In this document: positions 1-8,071 of the stretch, piece by piece
How the letters are laid out: every line of letters starts with the position of its first letter
Numbering within the stretch: the stretch's first letter is position 1
Assembly (NCBI RefSeq): GCF_900188225.1
Contig: NZ_FZOC01000004.1
Coordinates: 161,537 to 225,536 of the forward strand
Source: Humidesulfovibrio mexicanus
GTDB taxonomy: Bacteria; Desulfobacterota; Desulfovibrionia; Desulfovibrionales; Desulfovibrionaceae
DNA: 64,000 bases
Direction: 5' to 3'
Notes under the pieces: generated by a model
The model's input: only the letters and a program-made list of their open reading frames with translations
Told to the model about the DNA's origin: nothing
Database searches by the model: none
Translations under genes and position numbers: made by a program

Positions 1-467
1 GCCGGATTATGCGGCACGGGCCGCTTGCGGCCGTCAGCGAAAAGCCCGCGCGCGGACAGCCTGCGCTTGAGGGCCTCGAAGGCCTCGGCCAGGCTGCTGA
101 CCCCGGCGGGCTGCACCAGCTCGGCCACAAGCTGGTAGGCCCCGCGCGGCGCGTAGACCGAGATGCGCCCCGCGGCCAGCGCCTCCTGGCCGTCGGCCAG
201 GCGCGAGGCCGGGTCTTGCCCCGACTCCAGCACCTCGCCGGTAAGAGGGTCCACGCCGGAACGCGCGCCGCGCCCCTGCGCGCCCCGGAACCAAACCACG
301 GACAGCTGAGCCTCAGCGTCGGACAGGGTGAAGTAGATGTGCCCGGAGGACGGCCGGGAGAGATTGGTCACCTGCCCGCGCACCCAGACAAAGGGGAATT
401 CGGCCTCCAGCACGTCGGTCAGCGCGCGGGTCAGATCGGATACGGCCAGGATGTGCGACACGCTCAC
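1..467 (-). CDS. xseA: Exodeoxyribonuclease VII large subunit, N-terminal part
   Basis: The minus strand is open from a GTG at 467 to the window edge, so only about 155 N-terminal residues are present. They match the OB-fold nucleic-acid-binding domain of XseA: an opening like SVSHILAVSDLTRAL, then WVRGQVTNLSRPSSGH, HIYFTLSD and VYAPRGAYQLV. XseA is the large subunit of the nuclease that degrades single-stranded DNA to oligonucleotides. An AGGAG overlaps the stop of the upstream exporter gene. It lies only 2 bases before the GTG at 467 but 8 bases before a second GTG at 461, so 461 may be the true start. A short insertion follows the VVWFRG strand. The catalytic part lies outside the window. 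Confidence 0.9.
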   Translation of the reverse strand, partial: MSVSHILAVSDLTRALTDVLEAEFPFVWVRGQVTNLSRPSSGHIYFTLSDAEAQLSVVWFRGAQGRGARSGVDPLTGEVLESGQDPASRLADGQEALAAGRISVYAPRGAYQLVAELVQPAGVSSLAEAFEALKRRLSARGLFADGRKRPVPHNP

Positions 468-472
468 GGCTC

Positions 473-1111
473 CTATTCGGCGACCACGGCCACGGCCGCG
501 CCCAGCATCACCAGGCCTGCCCCGCGCCGGGCGAAGCCCCAGGTCCGGCCGCCTAAGGCGGCGCCCCGCCCGCGTGCGGCCAGCCAGGCATACAGCGACA
601 CCACGCCCAGGCAGGTGGGCAGGATCACCATTGCCACCAGCAGCATGTCCGGGGCGGACAGTGCCCGCATGTCCACAAAGCCCGGCAAAAAGCCGCAATA
701 GAAGGCAATGACCTTGGGGTTGCCCAGGGACACGCAAAAGCCGCCCGCAAAGGTTCGCGCCAGGCTCCGATGCTCCCGCGCCGTTCCGGGCGCAGCCTCT
801 GCGGCGACTGGGGCCGGGGGCGCAAGCAGGCAGCGCAGTCCCAGGTAGGCCAGATAGGCCGCGCCCGCCCACTTGAGGACCGTGAAGCCCCAGCCCAGCT
901 GCTGCGCCAGCACGGAAAGGCCCAGCATGGCGGAAAAAAGATAGAAGGCGTCGCCCAGAATGATGCCCACGCCCCACAAAAATGCCGGGACGAACCCGCG
1001 CGCCAGGGCCTGGCCCACAACTGCGGCCACGCCCGGGCCGGGGATGGCGGCGAACACGAAGGTGGCCAGGGCGAGGGCCGCCGCGCCCTCGATGGTCAGT
1101 GCGGCTGTCAT
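473..1111 (-). CDS. LysE/RhtB-family amino-acid exporter
   Basis: This 212-residue, very hydrophobic protein has the length and opening of the LysE/RhtB family, with an early AAIPGPG segment (the family PGP motif) and a later SLGNPKVIAFY (the family NPK motif). About six membrane helices are visible. The family exports amino acids such as lysine, threonine or homoserine lactones from the cytoplasm; the substrate here cannot be read from sequence. ATG 1111 is chosen because it starts directly before the first helix; an open frame extends upstream but is not family-like. The stop codon overlaps the ribosome site of xseA, so the two genes are probably cotranscribed. Confidence 0.85.
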   Translation of the reverse strand: MTAALTIEGAAALALATFVFAAIPGPGVAAVVGQALARGFVPAFLWGVGIILGDAFYLFSAMLGLSVLAQQLGWGFTVLKWAGAAYLAYLGLRCLLAPPAPVAAEAAPGTAREHRSLARTFAGGFCVSLGNPKVIAFYCGFLPGFVDMRALSAPDMLLVAMVILPTCLGVVSLYAWLAARGRGAALGGRTWGFARRGAGLVMLGAAVAVVAE

Positions 1112-1392
1112 GGCGTGTGGCGCTCCTTGGCGTCCGGCCGGGAACGGCTGGCAGGGCCGACACGGCTGGACAGCGCAAAGGCATACGCCGAAACCGGCGC
1201 GCTGTCCAAGCCCGCCCCTGCGCTTGAAACACAGGCCGTTCGCCACGATTCCGGTCCGCCTTCCCCTTGCGCGCCCCCGAACCAAGGGCGTCGCCGCGTC
1301 CGGGCGCGGCCCCATACGATCCGGGCAGCCCAGTGGGCCCGCCTCCGCATTTGCACTGGCGGGGCGGCAAGGCTTCGGGCTATGCTCGGGCC

Positions 1393-2535
1393 ATGAGTCC
1401 CATCCGCGCCCCGCGCCCCGTCCGTTCCGGACGCGCCTTCACCCGGCCCAAACGGTCCGACGCCCACCGGGTCGGCTCCCCTGCGGTCCGCGAGGCCACG
1501 GGCCGCACGCCTGCCGCCGGGCCCGCCGCCGCTTCCGGGCCCGCCGCCGCTTCCGGGCCGGCCTTGCCCCGCGCGCCCTGGCCGGACCTCGCCCCGCTGG
1601 TGGACGGCACGCCGCCAGGCCGCCTGCCGCACAAGCAGGCCCGGCTGTGGAGCCTGGTGCTGCGCGCGCGCCGCGTGCCGCACCGCGTGCGCAATTTGCC
1701 CGGAGGCTACACCATCCAGACGCCCCAGCGCTTCGCCCGGCAGGCCGTTGAGGAGATCCTGCTCTACCACAAGGAAAACCTGACCCCGCACCCGGACATC
1801 CCCCTCACTGATCCCCAGGAGCGCGTCCGGCCCACGGTGGCGGCCATGCTGGCGCTCTGCGCGTTTTATTCCCTGACCCAGCGCCCCTGGCCGGGCCTGG
1901 GCTCCTACCCGCAGTACTGGCACAGCGTTGGCGTGGCCGACGCCTCGGCCATGCTGGACGGCCAGTTGTGGCGCGCGGCCACGGCCCTGACCCTGCACGC
2001 CGATGCGGCCCATCTGGCCAGCAACGTGGTCATCGGCGGGGCGTTCCTGATTCTCCTGGCGCGGCGGGCGGGTTCGGGCACGGCCTGGCTCCTGGCCGTG
2101 CTGGCGGGGACGCTGGGCAACCTGCTCAACGCCCTGGCGCACCTGGCCATGAACGGGGGGCACCTGTCCGTGGGCTTCAGCACCGCCGTGTTCGGCGCGG
2201 CAGGGGCCCTGGCCGGGCTCAAGGCCGCCAGCGGCGACGGGGACTTTCGGCCCGGAGCCATGGTCGGCCGCAACATGGGCCGGGGCTGGCTGCCGCCCGT
2301 GGCCGCCGGGTTGGCCCTGGTGGCAAGCCTGGGCACGGCGGGAGACAATACGGACATCGGGGCGCACGTGTTCGGCCTGCTGGCCGGGCTGGGCCTGGGC
2401 GGACTGGCCGGACGAATGGCCCTGCGTCTGGGCAGGCCGGACGAGTGGGCGCACGGGCGCTGCAACGACGCCTACGGCGTGGCCGCCGCGCTGATTCCCG
2501 CCCTGGCCTGGGCCTGGGGCTGGCTGGCGCGCTGA
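1393..2535 (+). CDS. Rhomboid-family intramembrane serine protease
   Basis: This is a 380-residue protein with a cytoplasmic Pro/Ala-rich N-terminal region of about 150 residues and then six or more membrane helices. The membrane part has rhomboid signatures: HLASNVV (the HxxxN motif), GFSTAVFGAAGAL (the serine box) and DIGAHVFGLLAG (the histidine box). The nucleophile would be the Ser of GFST; most rhomboids have GxSG here, so Thr after Ser is a variation. ATG 1393 fits the start of the Arg/Pro-rich leader, although no strong ribosome site is seen and the frame is open further upstream. The gene is convergent with the kinase gene, leaving only 7 bases between stops. Confidence 0.8.
   Translation: MSPIRAPRPVRSGRAFTRPKRSDAHRVGSPAVREATGRTPAAGPAAASGPAAASGPALPRAPWPDLAPLVDGTPPGRLPHKQARLWSLVLRARRVPHRVRNLPGGYTIQTPQRFARQAVEEILLYHKENLTPHPDIPLTDPQERVRPTVAAMLALCAFYSLTQRPWPGLGSYPQYWHSVGVADASAMLDGQLWRAATALTLHADAAHLASNVVIGGAFLILLARRAGSGTAWLLAVLAGTLGNLLNALAHLAMNGGHLSVGFSTAVFGAAGALAGLKAASGDGDFRPGAMVGRNMGRGWLPPVAAGLALVASLGTAGDNTDIGAHVFGLLAGLGLGGLAGRMALRLGRPDEWAHGRCNDAYGVAAALIPALAWAWGWLAR
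1519..1554 (+). repeat. 18-bp tandem repeat, two copies, in the rhomboid leader
   Basis: Two exact 18-bp copies (1519-1536 and 1537-1554), beginning GGGCCCGCCG, encode repeated Gly-Pro-Ala-Ala-Ala-Ser in the N-terminal linker of the rhomboid protein. The repeat is in frame, so copy number could vary without breaking the gene. Confidence 0.8.
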
Positions 2536-2542
2536 AGAATTC

Positions 2543-3940
2543 CTATGCGCCGGAGCACACGCAGCGGGCGTGGAACTGGCAGGTGTCGTCCTGCCACCAG
2601 ATGAAGCCGTGCTCGGCGTCGGCGTACCAGGAGGCCGAGTAGGATTTGCGGTCCGCGCTCCACAAGCGGCGCTGGGCGGGCTCGAACACGCCCGGCAGAC
2701 AGAGCTGGCGCAGGTCCGGCTCGGGCAGAAGCAGGGTCGCCAATTCCTCCACCGTGGGCAAACGCCAGCCGCGCACCCCGCCGAAGCCCTGGGCATCCAG
2801 CCGCTTGGCGTGCTCCCGCGCCCCGGCCAGGGTCACGGCATAGGCGCTGCCGCCGCGTTGCCACAAAAGGCCGGTCGATTCATCGCGCACCAGCTGCCCC
2901 CCCTCGCCGTCCAGGACGCGGAAACGCTCCGGTGCGCTCGCCTGGGGTCGCCACAGGGCGTCCAGCCCGAAGCGCTCCCTGGCCCCGGACAGGGGCTGGC
3001 GCACGGGACGGGAGCGCAGGACGCCCGCGGTCGCGCGCCGCGGGGCGGGGGCGGGCTCTCCTGCTTCCGGCGGCAAGGCGCAGACGGCCTCGCGCAGGCG
3101 GGTCCAATGGGCCGAGAGGCCGTCCAGCTCCGCCAGCAGGGCGCGGGCGGAGGACGGCCGCAGGGCCGGACGCTGCGCACAGCAACTGGCGAAAAAGGCG
3201 TCGAACCGCTCGTCCAGGCCGGGGCGCAGAAAGCTGGACAAAAGGCCATCCTGCGGCAGCCGACCGGTGAGGCAGCGGAACAGCGTCACCCCGGCGGAAA
3301 AGATGTCGGCCCGCTCGTCGGCCGTGGCCGGATCGGCCTCCTGCTCCGGCGCGGCGTACCAGGGCGAGCCCACCACGGCCCCGCGCGGCCGCCCGGCCTC
3401 GCGCTCGCCCCGCAGCCGCGAAAGGCCGAAGTCGATGAGCTTCAGCTCGTCGGATCCGCCGGGGAAATCGTCTGGCCGGTGGGCCAGCATGAGGTTGAAG
3501 GGCTTCACGTCGCGGTGCAGCACGCCCTCGTGATGCAGGCGCGCCAGGGCCGAGGCCAGCTGCCGCGCCAGATCGAGGGAGCGCGCCACTCCGAGCGCCC
3601 GGCAGGGCTCCTCCACGCGCGGGCCTTCGCCCAGCTGCGCGCCCAGGTTGTCGCAGTAGTACTCCATGACGAAAAAGGGGCGGCCGTCGCGGTCCTCGTC
3701 CACGTCCAGCACCTGGGCCACGCCCGGATGCCGGATGCCCGCCATGAGCGCGGCCTCGCGGAAGAAGCCCCGGCGCAGGGCGTCCTGGTCCGCCGTGGCG
3801 GCCAGCTGCTCCGAGGGCCGCAGAAGCTTCAGCGCCACCACGCGGCCGGTGTGCGGCATGGCCGCCTTGTACACCGCGCCCATGCCACCGCGCCCCAGCA
3901 GGCCCAGCACCTCGTAGCGTCCGATGCGCCGCATCGCCAC
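2543..3940 (-). CDS. Ser/Thr protein kinase with C-terminal DUF1566-like domain
   Basis: A 465-residue soluble protein. Residues 8-270 are a Hanks-type kinase: glycine loop GRGGMGAVYK (16-25), ATP-binding Lys38 in VALK, catalytic loop HRDVKPFN with Asp144, DFG Asp170, and APEQ near 200. Residues about 345-465 resemble a DUF1566 (Lcl C-terminal) domain: VRDESTGLLWQR, GGVRGWRLPTVEEL, LWSAD and a Trp/Cys-rich end. DUF1566 domains are often extracellular adhesin-like modules, yet no membrane helix separates the two parts here, so both should be cytoplasmic. The kinase lacks PASTA repeats. Target unknown. The start may be the third codon (3934). Confidence 0.88.
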   Translation of the reverse strand: MAMRRIGRYEVLGLLGRGGMGAVYKAAMPHTGRVVALKLLRPSEQLAATADQDALRRGFFREAALMAGIRHPGVAQVLDVDEDRDGRPFFVMEYYCDNLGAQLGEGPRVEEPCRALGVARSLDLARQLASALARLHHEGVLHRDVKPFNLMLAHRPDDFPGGSDELKLIDFGLSRLRGEREAGRPRGAVVGSPWYAAPEQEADPATADERADIFSAGVTLFRCLTGRLPQDGLLSSFLRPGLDERFDAFFASCCAQRPALRPSSARALLAELDGLSAHWTRLREAVCALPPEAGEPAPAPRRATAGVLRSRPVRQPLSGARERFGLDALWRPQASAPERFRVLDGEGGQLVRDESTGLLWQRGGSAYAVTLAGAREHAKRLDAQGFGGVRGWRLPTVEELATLLLPEPDLRQLCLPGVFEPAQRRLWSADRKSYSASWYADAEHGFIWWQDDTCQFHARCVCSGA

Positions 3941-4060
3941 CTCCCTAGCCGTTGCGACGGAACGCGCAGCGTTGCATCGCCCGCGCGTCCAGGCCGAACA
4001 GTCCTGGTTCCATCATAGCCCCGGGCGCGCCGCCGCGCCAGCCCCTTGCGGGCAGGCCCA

Positions 4061-4109
4061 AAACGAGAACCGCCCGCGCCTCCGGAAACGATTCCGAAAG
4101 GGCGGGCGG
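4061..4109 (-). terminator. Probable terminator of the lipoprotein gene
   Basis: An inverted repeat CCGCCCGC (4070-4077) / GCGGGCGG (4102-4109), with an inner TCCGGA/TTCCGA pairing, lies just downstream of the minus-strand lipoprotein gene. On the minus strand it is followed by a T-rich stretch (CTCGTTTT). The rest of 3941-4164 shows no gene. Confidence 0.5.
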
Positions 4110-4164
4110 CCAGAAGACTTGAAGCAAAGGGAAGCGGCCGGGCCGCAGCCCCCCGCGCATGTCG

Positions 4165-4872
4165 CTACAGGCGGCGCTCCAGCAACTCCACCAAGGCATG
4201 TTCCAGGGCGGTGCGGCAGGTGTCCGCCGGGCAGCCGGCCACGGCGCGGCAGTCCTCGGTGGCGTCGCGGTCGACGAAGACCTGACGCAGGGGCGCGGCG
4301 CCGGAAGGCGTCAGCAGCACCAGCACTCGGCCCTGGCAGAAGTCCGGCTCAAGCTCGCCCGCAGCGGAACGCCCCATGGCCTGGGCCGGGCGCGAAGATC
4401 CAGCGGCCACGCGGTTGCGCTGGGCCGACTCGTGCAGGCCCATAAGTTCCGCGCCGTCGACGCCCTGGCTGCTGTCGGGCAGCCAGTAGTGCAGCTGCTC
4501 GGAGTAGCCATGGCCCACGGAGTCCTGGGGCAGACGCAGCTCCTCGGACATGAGGCCCATGTCGGCCGTGCGCATGTTGCCGCACAGCAGGTGCACGTCC
4601 AGGTCGTAGCGGGCCGGGCCGGAGGCCTTCAGGGTGTAGCCGCGCGCGGCCAGGGTGCGGGTGACGAAGCCGCGCAGGGAGGCGTCGTCGCGCGCGGCGA
4701 GCACCGGGCGGCCCTTGGCGTCCAGTTCGTACAGGTTGACGCGCAGGGTGTAGTCCGCCGGGGCGCGTCCGAACTCGCCCAAGGGCTTTACCACAAGGTT
4801 GGGGTCGCGCGCGGCGCAACCCGCCAGAAGGCTCAGCGCCGCCAGGGCGGCCAAAATCAGCTTCCGCTGCAT
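4165..4872 (-). CDS. Putative outer-membrane or periplasmic lipoprotein, function unknown
   Basis: This 235-residue protein starts with a lipoprotein signal peptide, MQRKLILAALAALS, followed by the lipobox LLAGC, so Cys19 should be lipidated and the protein anchored in the periplasm or outer membrane. The mature part contains paired Cys residues toward the C-terminus (EDCRAVAGCPADTC) that could form disulfides. ATG 4872 has an AAGGAG site 8 bases upstream. A distant likeness to DUF4136-type lipoproteins is possible but not established. It is divergent from the gene at 5006, sharing a roughly 130-base promoter region. Confidence 0.75.
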   Translation of the reverse strand: MQRKLILAALAALSLLAGCAARDPNLVVKPLGEFGRAPADYTLRVNLYELDAKGRPVLAARDDASLRGFVTRTLAARGYTLKASGPARYDLDVHLLCGNMRTADMGLMSEELRLPQDSVGHGYSEQLHYWLPDSSQGVDGAELMGLHESAQRNRVAAGSSRPAQAMGRSAAGELEPDFCQGRVLVLLTPSGAAPLRQVFVDRDATEDCRAVAGCPADTCRTALEHALVELLERRL

Positions 4873-5005
4873 GGAATGCTCCTTTCAGGAAAAACGCACG
4901 GCGGAACGCCGCAAGACCCTGATAGCCCATAGGTACGGCCCCGGCAAGCCCCAAGGCTTGCCAGCCCGCCCGGCTGCGCGTACTAACACCGCCAGCGGAG
5001 GAGCT

Positions 5006-5560
5006 ATGGCACGATTCGCCGTGCGCGCCAAGGGGCCGCTGGAGGCGCTGCTGCGCCTGATCGGACTGGCCCTTGTCATGGGCCTGGCCGTCTACGGCTT
5101 CTGGAAAAACAGCGAGCGCACCCTGGAACGCATCACCGCGGGCGCGGCCCTGGCAGATGAAACAGCCAGCCTGAGCGAGGACCAGCGCGCCCATGTGCGC
5201 GCCTTCACCACGGCCATGCGCCAACGCTACGGCGTGGAGACGCGCCTGCAGGTGACGGACGGCCCCCTTGCGCCCCCGGAACAGGACGGCAAGACGCTGT
5301 ACATCGGGCTTGCGCCCGCCAGAGGCGAGGCGCTGGTGCGGCTGCCGCCGCTCATGGCCGGGGCGCTGGGTCAGGACTTCAGCCGCCAGCTTTCCGAAGA
5401 GCACTTCCCTTTCCACTTCGCGCCCGGGCGCGACTGGCGCAAGGGCCTGCTGCTCGCCCTGGACCTGCTGGAAAGCCGCCTGTCCGCCCTGCACGCCACG
5501 GACAACGCGGACACCACAAACGCAACGCCCCCAAGCGGTGGCGATAAGGACATGAAATGA
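5006..5560 (+). CDS. Membrane-anchored protein of unknown function upstream of rnhA
   Basis: A 184-residue protein with one N-terminal membrane helix (about residues 15-33, LIGLALVMGLAVYGF) and a soluble remainder. The soluble part, with SEDQRAHVRAFTTAMRQRYG followed by a predicted beta strand, vaguely recalls TPM/YgcG domains, but the resemblance is too weak for a function. ATG 5006 has a strong GGAGGAG upstream; longer frames upstream are not credible. Its stop overlaps the start of rnhA (ATGA, 4 bases), so the two are translationally coupled. Confidence 0.75.
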   Translation: MARFAVRAKGPLEALLRLIGLALVMGLAVYGFWKNSERTLERITAGAALADETASLSEDQRAHVRAFTTAMRQRYGVETRLQVTDGPLAPPEQDGKTLYIGLAPARGEALVRLPPLMAGALGQDFSRQLSEEHFPFHFAPGRDWRKGLLLALDLLESRLSALHATDNADTTNATPPSGGDKDMK

Positions 5561-6024
5561 CAGAGCTTCCACGTGTCACCATCTACACCGACGGCTCCTG
5601 CCTGGGCAACCCCGGCCCAGGCGGCTACGCGGCGGTGCTGCTCTCCGGCCCGCACAGGAAGGAGCTCGCCCAGGGCTTTTCCGGCACCACCAACAACCGC
5701 ATGGAGATCATGGCCGTCATCGCCGGGCTGGAAAGCCTCAAGACCAGAAGCGCGGTGGAGATCGTCACCGATTCGCAGTACGTGAAGAAGGCCTTCACCG
5801 ACCGCTGGCTTGCGGGCTGGCAAAAGAACGGCTGGAAGACCGCCGCCAAGCAGCCGGTCAAGAATCAGGATCTCTGGAAGCGCCTGGTGCCGCTCATCGA
5901 GGCGCACGAGGTGAAGTGGCGCTGGGTGCGCGGCCACAGCGGCGACCCGGAAAACGAACGCTGCGACCAGCTGGCGCGCGGCGCGGCCAGCGGAAGGAAC
6001 CTGCCGCCGGACCAGCAGGGCTAG
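5557..6024 (+). CDS. rnhA: Ribonuclease HI
   Basis: This 155-residue protein is full length for RNase HI, the enzyme that cuts the RNA strand of RNA-DNA hybrids during replication and R-loop removal. All catalytic residues are visible in context: Asp in YTDGSCLGNPGPGG, Glu in NRMEI, Asp in VTDSQYV, His in VRGHSG and Asp in ERCDQLA. The basic protrusion typical of the E. coli enzyme (GWQKNGWKTA) is present. It follows the previous gene with a 4-base overlap and is convergent with the flavoprotein gene. Confidence 0.96.
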   Translation: MTELPRVTIYTDGSCLGNPGPGGYAAVLLSGPHRKELAQGFSGTTNNRMEIMAVIAGLESLKTRSAVEIVTDSQYVKKAFTDRWLAGWQKNGWKTAAKQPVKNQDLWKRLVPLIEAHEVKWRWVRGHSGDPENERCDQLARGAASGRNLPPDQQG

Positions 6025-6033
6025 GCCCAAAGG

Positions 6034-7242
6034 CTAGCCGAGAGGGGCGCAGGGCCCAAGCTCCGCGCCCCACGCCCAGCGTTTGGGCAGAAGCAGGCGA
6101 AAGGAGCGCCCGCCGTGGACCATTTGGGCCAGGGCGTCCGGGGCGCAGCGCACAAAGCCCTTGATGGGCGCCGGACCGAAGCGCCGCATGGCCGCGAAGA
6201 GCAGCCAGCGCAGCCGGTCGGACCAGACGAGTTCCGGCCGCACGCTCCGCGCCAGCAGCGCGTCGTACTCGTCGGCTGCGTCGGCCCCGCGCGTTATGGC
6301 GCGCAGAACAGCCGTGGCCGCGTGCGCGCCTGTGGCCAAGGCATAAAAGATTCCCTCTCCGAACAGCGGCTCCACAAAGCCCCCGGCGTCGCCCGCCAGA
6401 ACAAGCCGCCCGGAGCACGGGCGCGCCAGGGCGTTGCCGTAGGGCAGCGGATGCCCGCGCAGGGGAATCTGCTCCGCCCCGGCCACGCCCAGCAGGCGCA
6501 GGTAGTCGCGGAACAGCGCGCCGAAGTCCTCGCCGCGCCGCCGCAGCCCGCAAATGCCCGCCTTGGCCCCGCGCGGCCCCGGAAACACCCAGCCGTACCC
6601 GGCCGAGGGCACGCAGGGCCCGCCCACGTGCAGCTCCGGCGCGCGCACCTGGCGCGGAAAGCACCCCGGACCTTGGCCCACGGGCAGTTCCACCTCGATG
6701 GCCGCGGCAAGGTTCTCGCGCCAGGCCCGGCGCGCGGCGTCACCGCGCCCCAGCGCGCGGCGCGTGGCGGAGTTCACGCCGTCGGCCCCGATGACGAACC
6801 CGGCGCGCAGACGCTCGCCGTCCGCCAGCAGCACCTCGCCCGCCGCCGCGTCGCAGGCGGCGACCACCCGGCCGAAGAGCGGCTCGGCTCCATGCGCCAC
6901 GGCCTCTTGCGCAAGCAGGGCATCGAGAACCGGCCGCTCCACAAAGCGGAAGGGTTCGGCCGCGGCCCCGCGCAGCAGTTCGCGCCCCTGGTGCAGAAAT
7001 ACGTATTCCGGCGTGGCGTGGAACAGTCCGCCGCGCGCGGCCAGGTCGGCCTCCCCCAAGCCGAACACGCGGTCCAGGGCGTCCATGCTCTTGGCCGTGA
7101 GCAGGCCGCCGCACAGCTTGAAGCGGGGATGCGCCAGGCGGTCGATCAGTCCCACGCGCAGGCCACGGCCCGCAAGCACCCGCGCCGCCGCCGAACCGGC
7201 CGGACCAGCCCCGGCCACCAGCACGTCAAAATCCTTGACCAC
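6034..7242 (-). CDS. Geranylgeranyl reductase-family FAD flavoprotein
   Basis: A 402-residue flavoprotein with an N-terminal Rossmann motif VLVAGAGPAGSAAA, an IDR segment ending the second strand, a middle GADGVNSATRR and a C-terminal LAGDAGGFVEPLFGEGI, the order seen in the geranylgeranyl reductase/ChlP family. Such enzymes reduce isoprenoid double bonds (menaquinone side chains, lipids) at the membrane; some relatives have other substrates. GTG 7242 is chosen because GGGAGG lies about 6 bases upstream and the FAD motif begins within ten residues; a much longer open frame upstream overlaps the divergent HAD gene and is spurious. It is divergent from the HAD gene with a 100-base gap. Confidence 0.85.
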   Translation of the reverse strand: MVKDFDVLVAGAGPAGSAAARVLAGRGLRVGLIDRLAHPRFKLCGGLLTAKSMDALDRVFGLGEADLAARGGLFHATPEYVFLHQGRELLRGAAAEPFRFVERPVLDALLAQEAVAHGAEPLFGRVVAACDAAAGEVLLADGERLRAGFVIGADGVNSATRRALGRGDAARRAWRENLAAAIEVELPVGQGPGCFPRQVRAPELHVGGPCVPSAGYGWVFPGPRGAKAGICGLRRRGEDFGALFRDYLRLLGVAGAEQIPLRGHPLPYGNALARPCSGRLVLAGDAGGFVEPLFGEGIFYALATGAHAATAVLRAITRGADAADEYDALLARSVRPELVWSDRLRWLLFAAMRRFGPAPIKGFVRCAPDALAQMVHGGRSFRLLLPKRWAWGAELGPCAPLG

Positions 7243-7342
7243 GCCCCCCTCCCTACGTACACATTGCGCGCAATGCTGCTCCGTGGCGGTGTGTAGCGCG
7301 CCCCCGCCCCGTGGGCAAGCCCATGTCCTCACAAGGAGACGC

Positions 7343-8032
7343 ATGTCCGCACGCACCCGCCCCTTTGACGCCCTGCTTTTCGACTTCGACGGCACCCTTT
7401 CGCGCCTGACCATCGACTTCTCCAGGCTGCGCCGCAAGATCACCGCCCTGGCCGAGGCCTTTCTGGGCGAAGAGCCCGAACCCTCGGACCTGCCCGTGCT
7501 GGAATGGATCGGCGTCATCGCCGGGGAAATCGCCCTCATGGACGAGGAGTTGGGCAAGCAGTTCCACACGCGCGGACGCCTCATCATCCAGGCCACGGAG
7601 CTGGACGCAGCCCGCGACGCCGAGCTGTTCCCCGACACCCGGCCCCTGCTGGCCGGGCTGCGCGCCGCCGGGGTCAAGACCGGCATCCTCACGCGGAACT
7701 CCACCGCCGCCGTCAAGGCCGTGTTTCCGGACGTGGCCGCCTGCTGCGACGCCTTTCTGGCCAGGGAGGACACGCCCAACGTCAAGCCCCACCCGGACCA
7801 CGCGCTGTTGGTGCTCAAGCGCCTGGACGTGGCCCCGGAACAGGCCTTGCTGGTGGGCGACCACCCCATCGACATCGAGACCGCGCGCCGGGCCGGACTG
7901 GCCGCCGCGGCCGTCACCTGCGGGCACTCGCAGCGCGAGGCCCTTGCCGTGGCCCGGCCCGACTTCATCGCCAGCGACTGCCGGGCCCTTGTGACAGAAC
8001 TGGCCCAGCTGGCCCTGCTGCCGGGGATGTGA
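7343..8032 (+). CDS. HAD-superfamily phosphatase, phosphoglycolate phosphatase-like
   Basis: A 229-residue protein with the four HAD motifs: nucleophile DFDGTLS near residue 14, Thr/Asn in GILTRNS, Lys in NVKPHPD, and the acidic loop LVGDHPIDIETARRAG. It has an alpha-helical cap insertion after motif I, as in the Gph/IA subfamily. The likely activity is hydrolysis of a small phosphate monoester in the cytoplasm; the substrate is not determined. ATG 7343 has AAGGAG 5 bases upstream. The HD-GYP gene follows 39 bases downstream on the same strand. Confidence 0.88.
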   Translation: MSARTRPFDALLFDFDGTLSRLTIDFSRLRRKITALAEAFLGEEPEPSDLPVLEWIGVIAGEIALMDEELGKQFHTRGRLIIQATELDAARDAELFPDTRPLLAGLRAAGVKTGILTRNSTAAVKAVFPDVAACCDAFLAREDTPNVKPHPDHALLVLKRLDVAPEQALLVGDHPIDIETARRAGLAAAAVTCGHSQREALAVARPDFIASDCRALVTELAQLALLPGM

Positions 8033-8071
8033 CCTGCCGCCCCCGGCGCGCCGACCGGAGAGGATCGCCAC

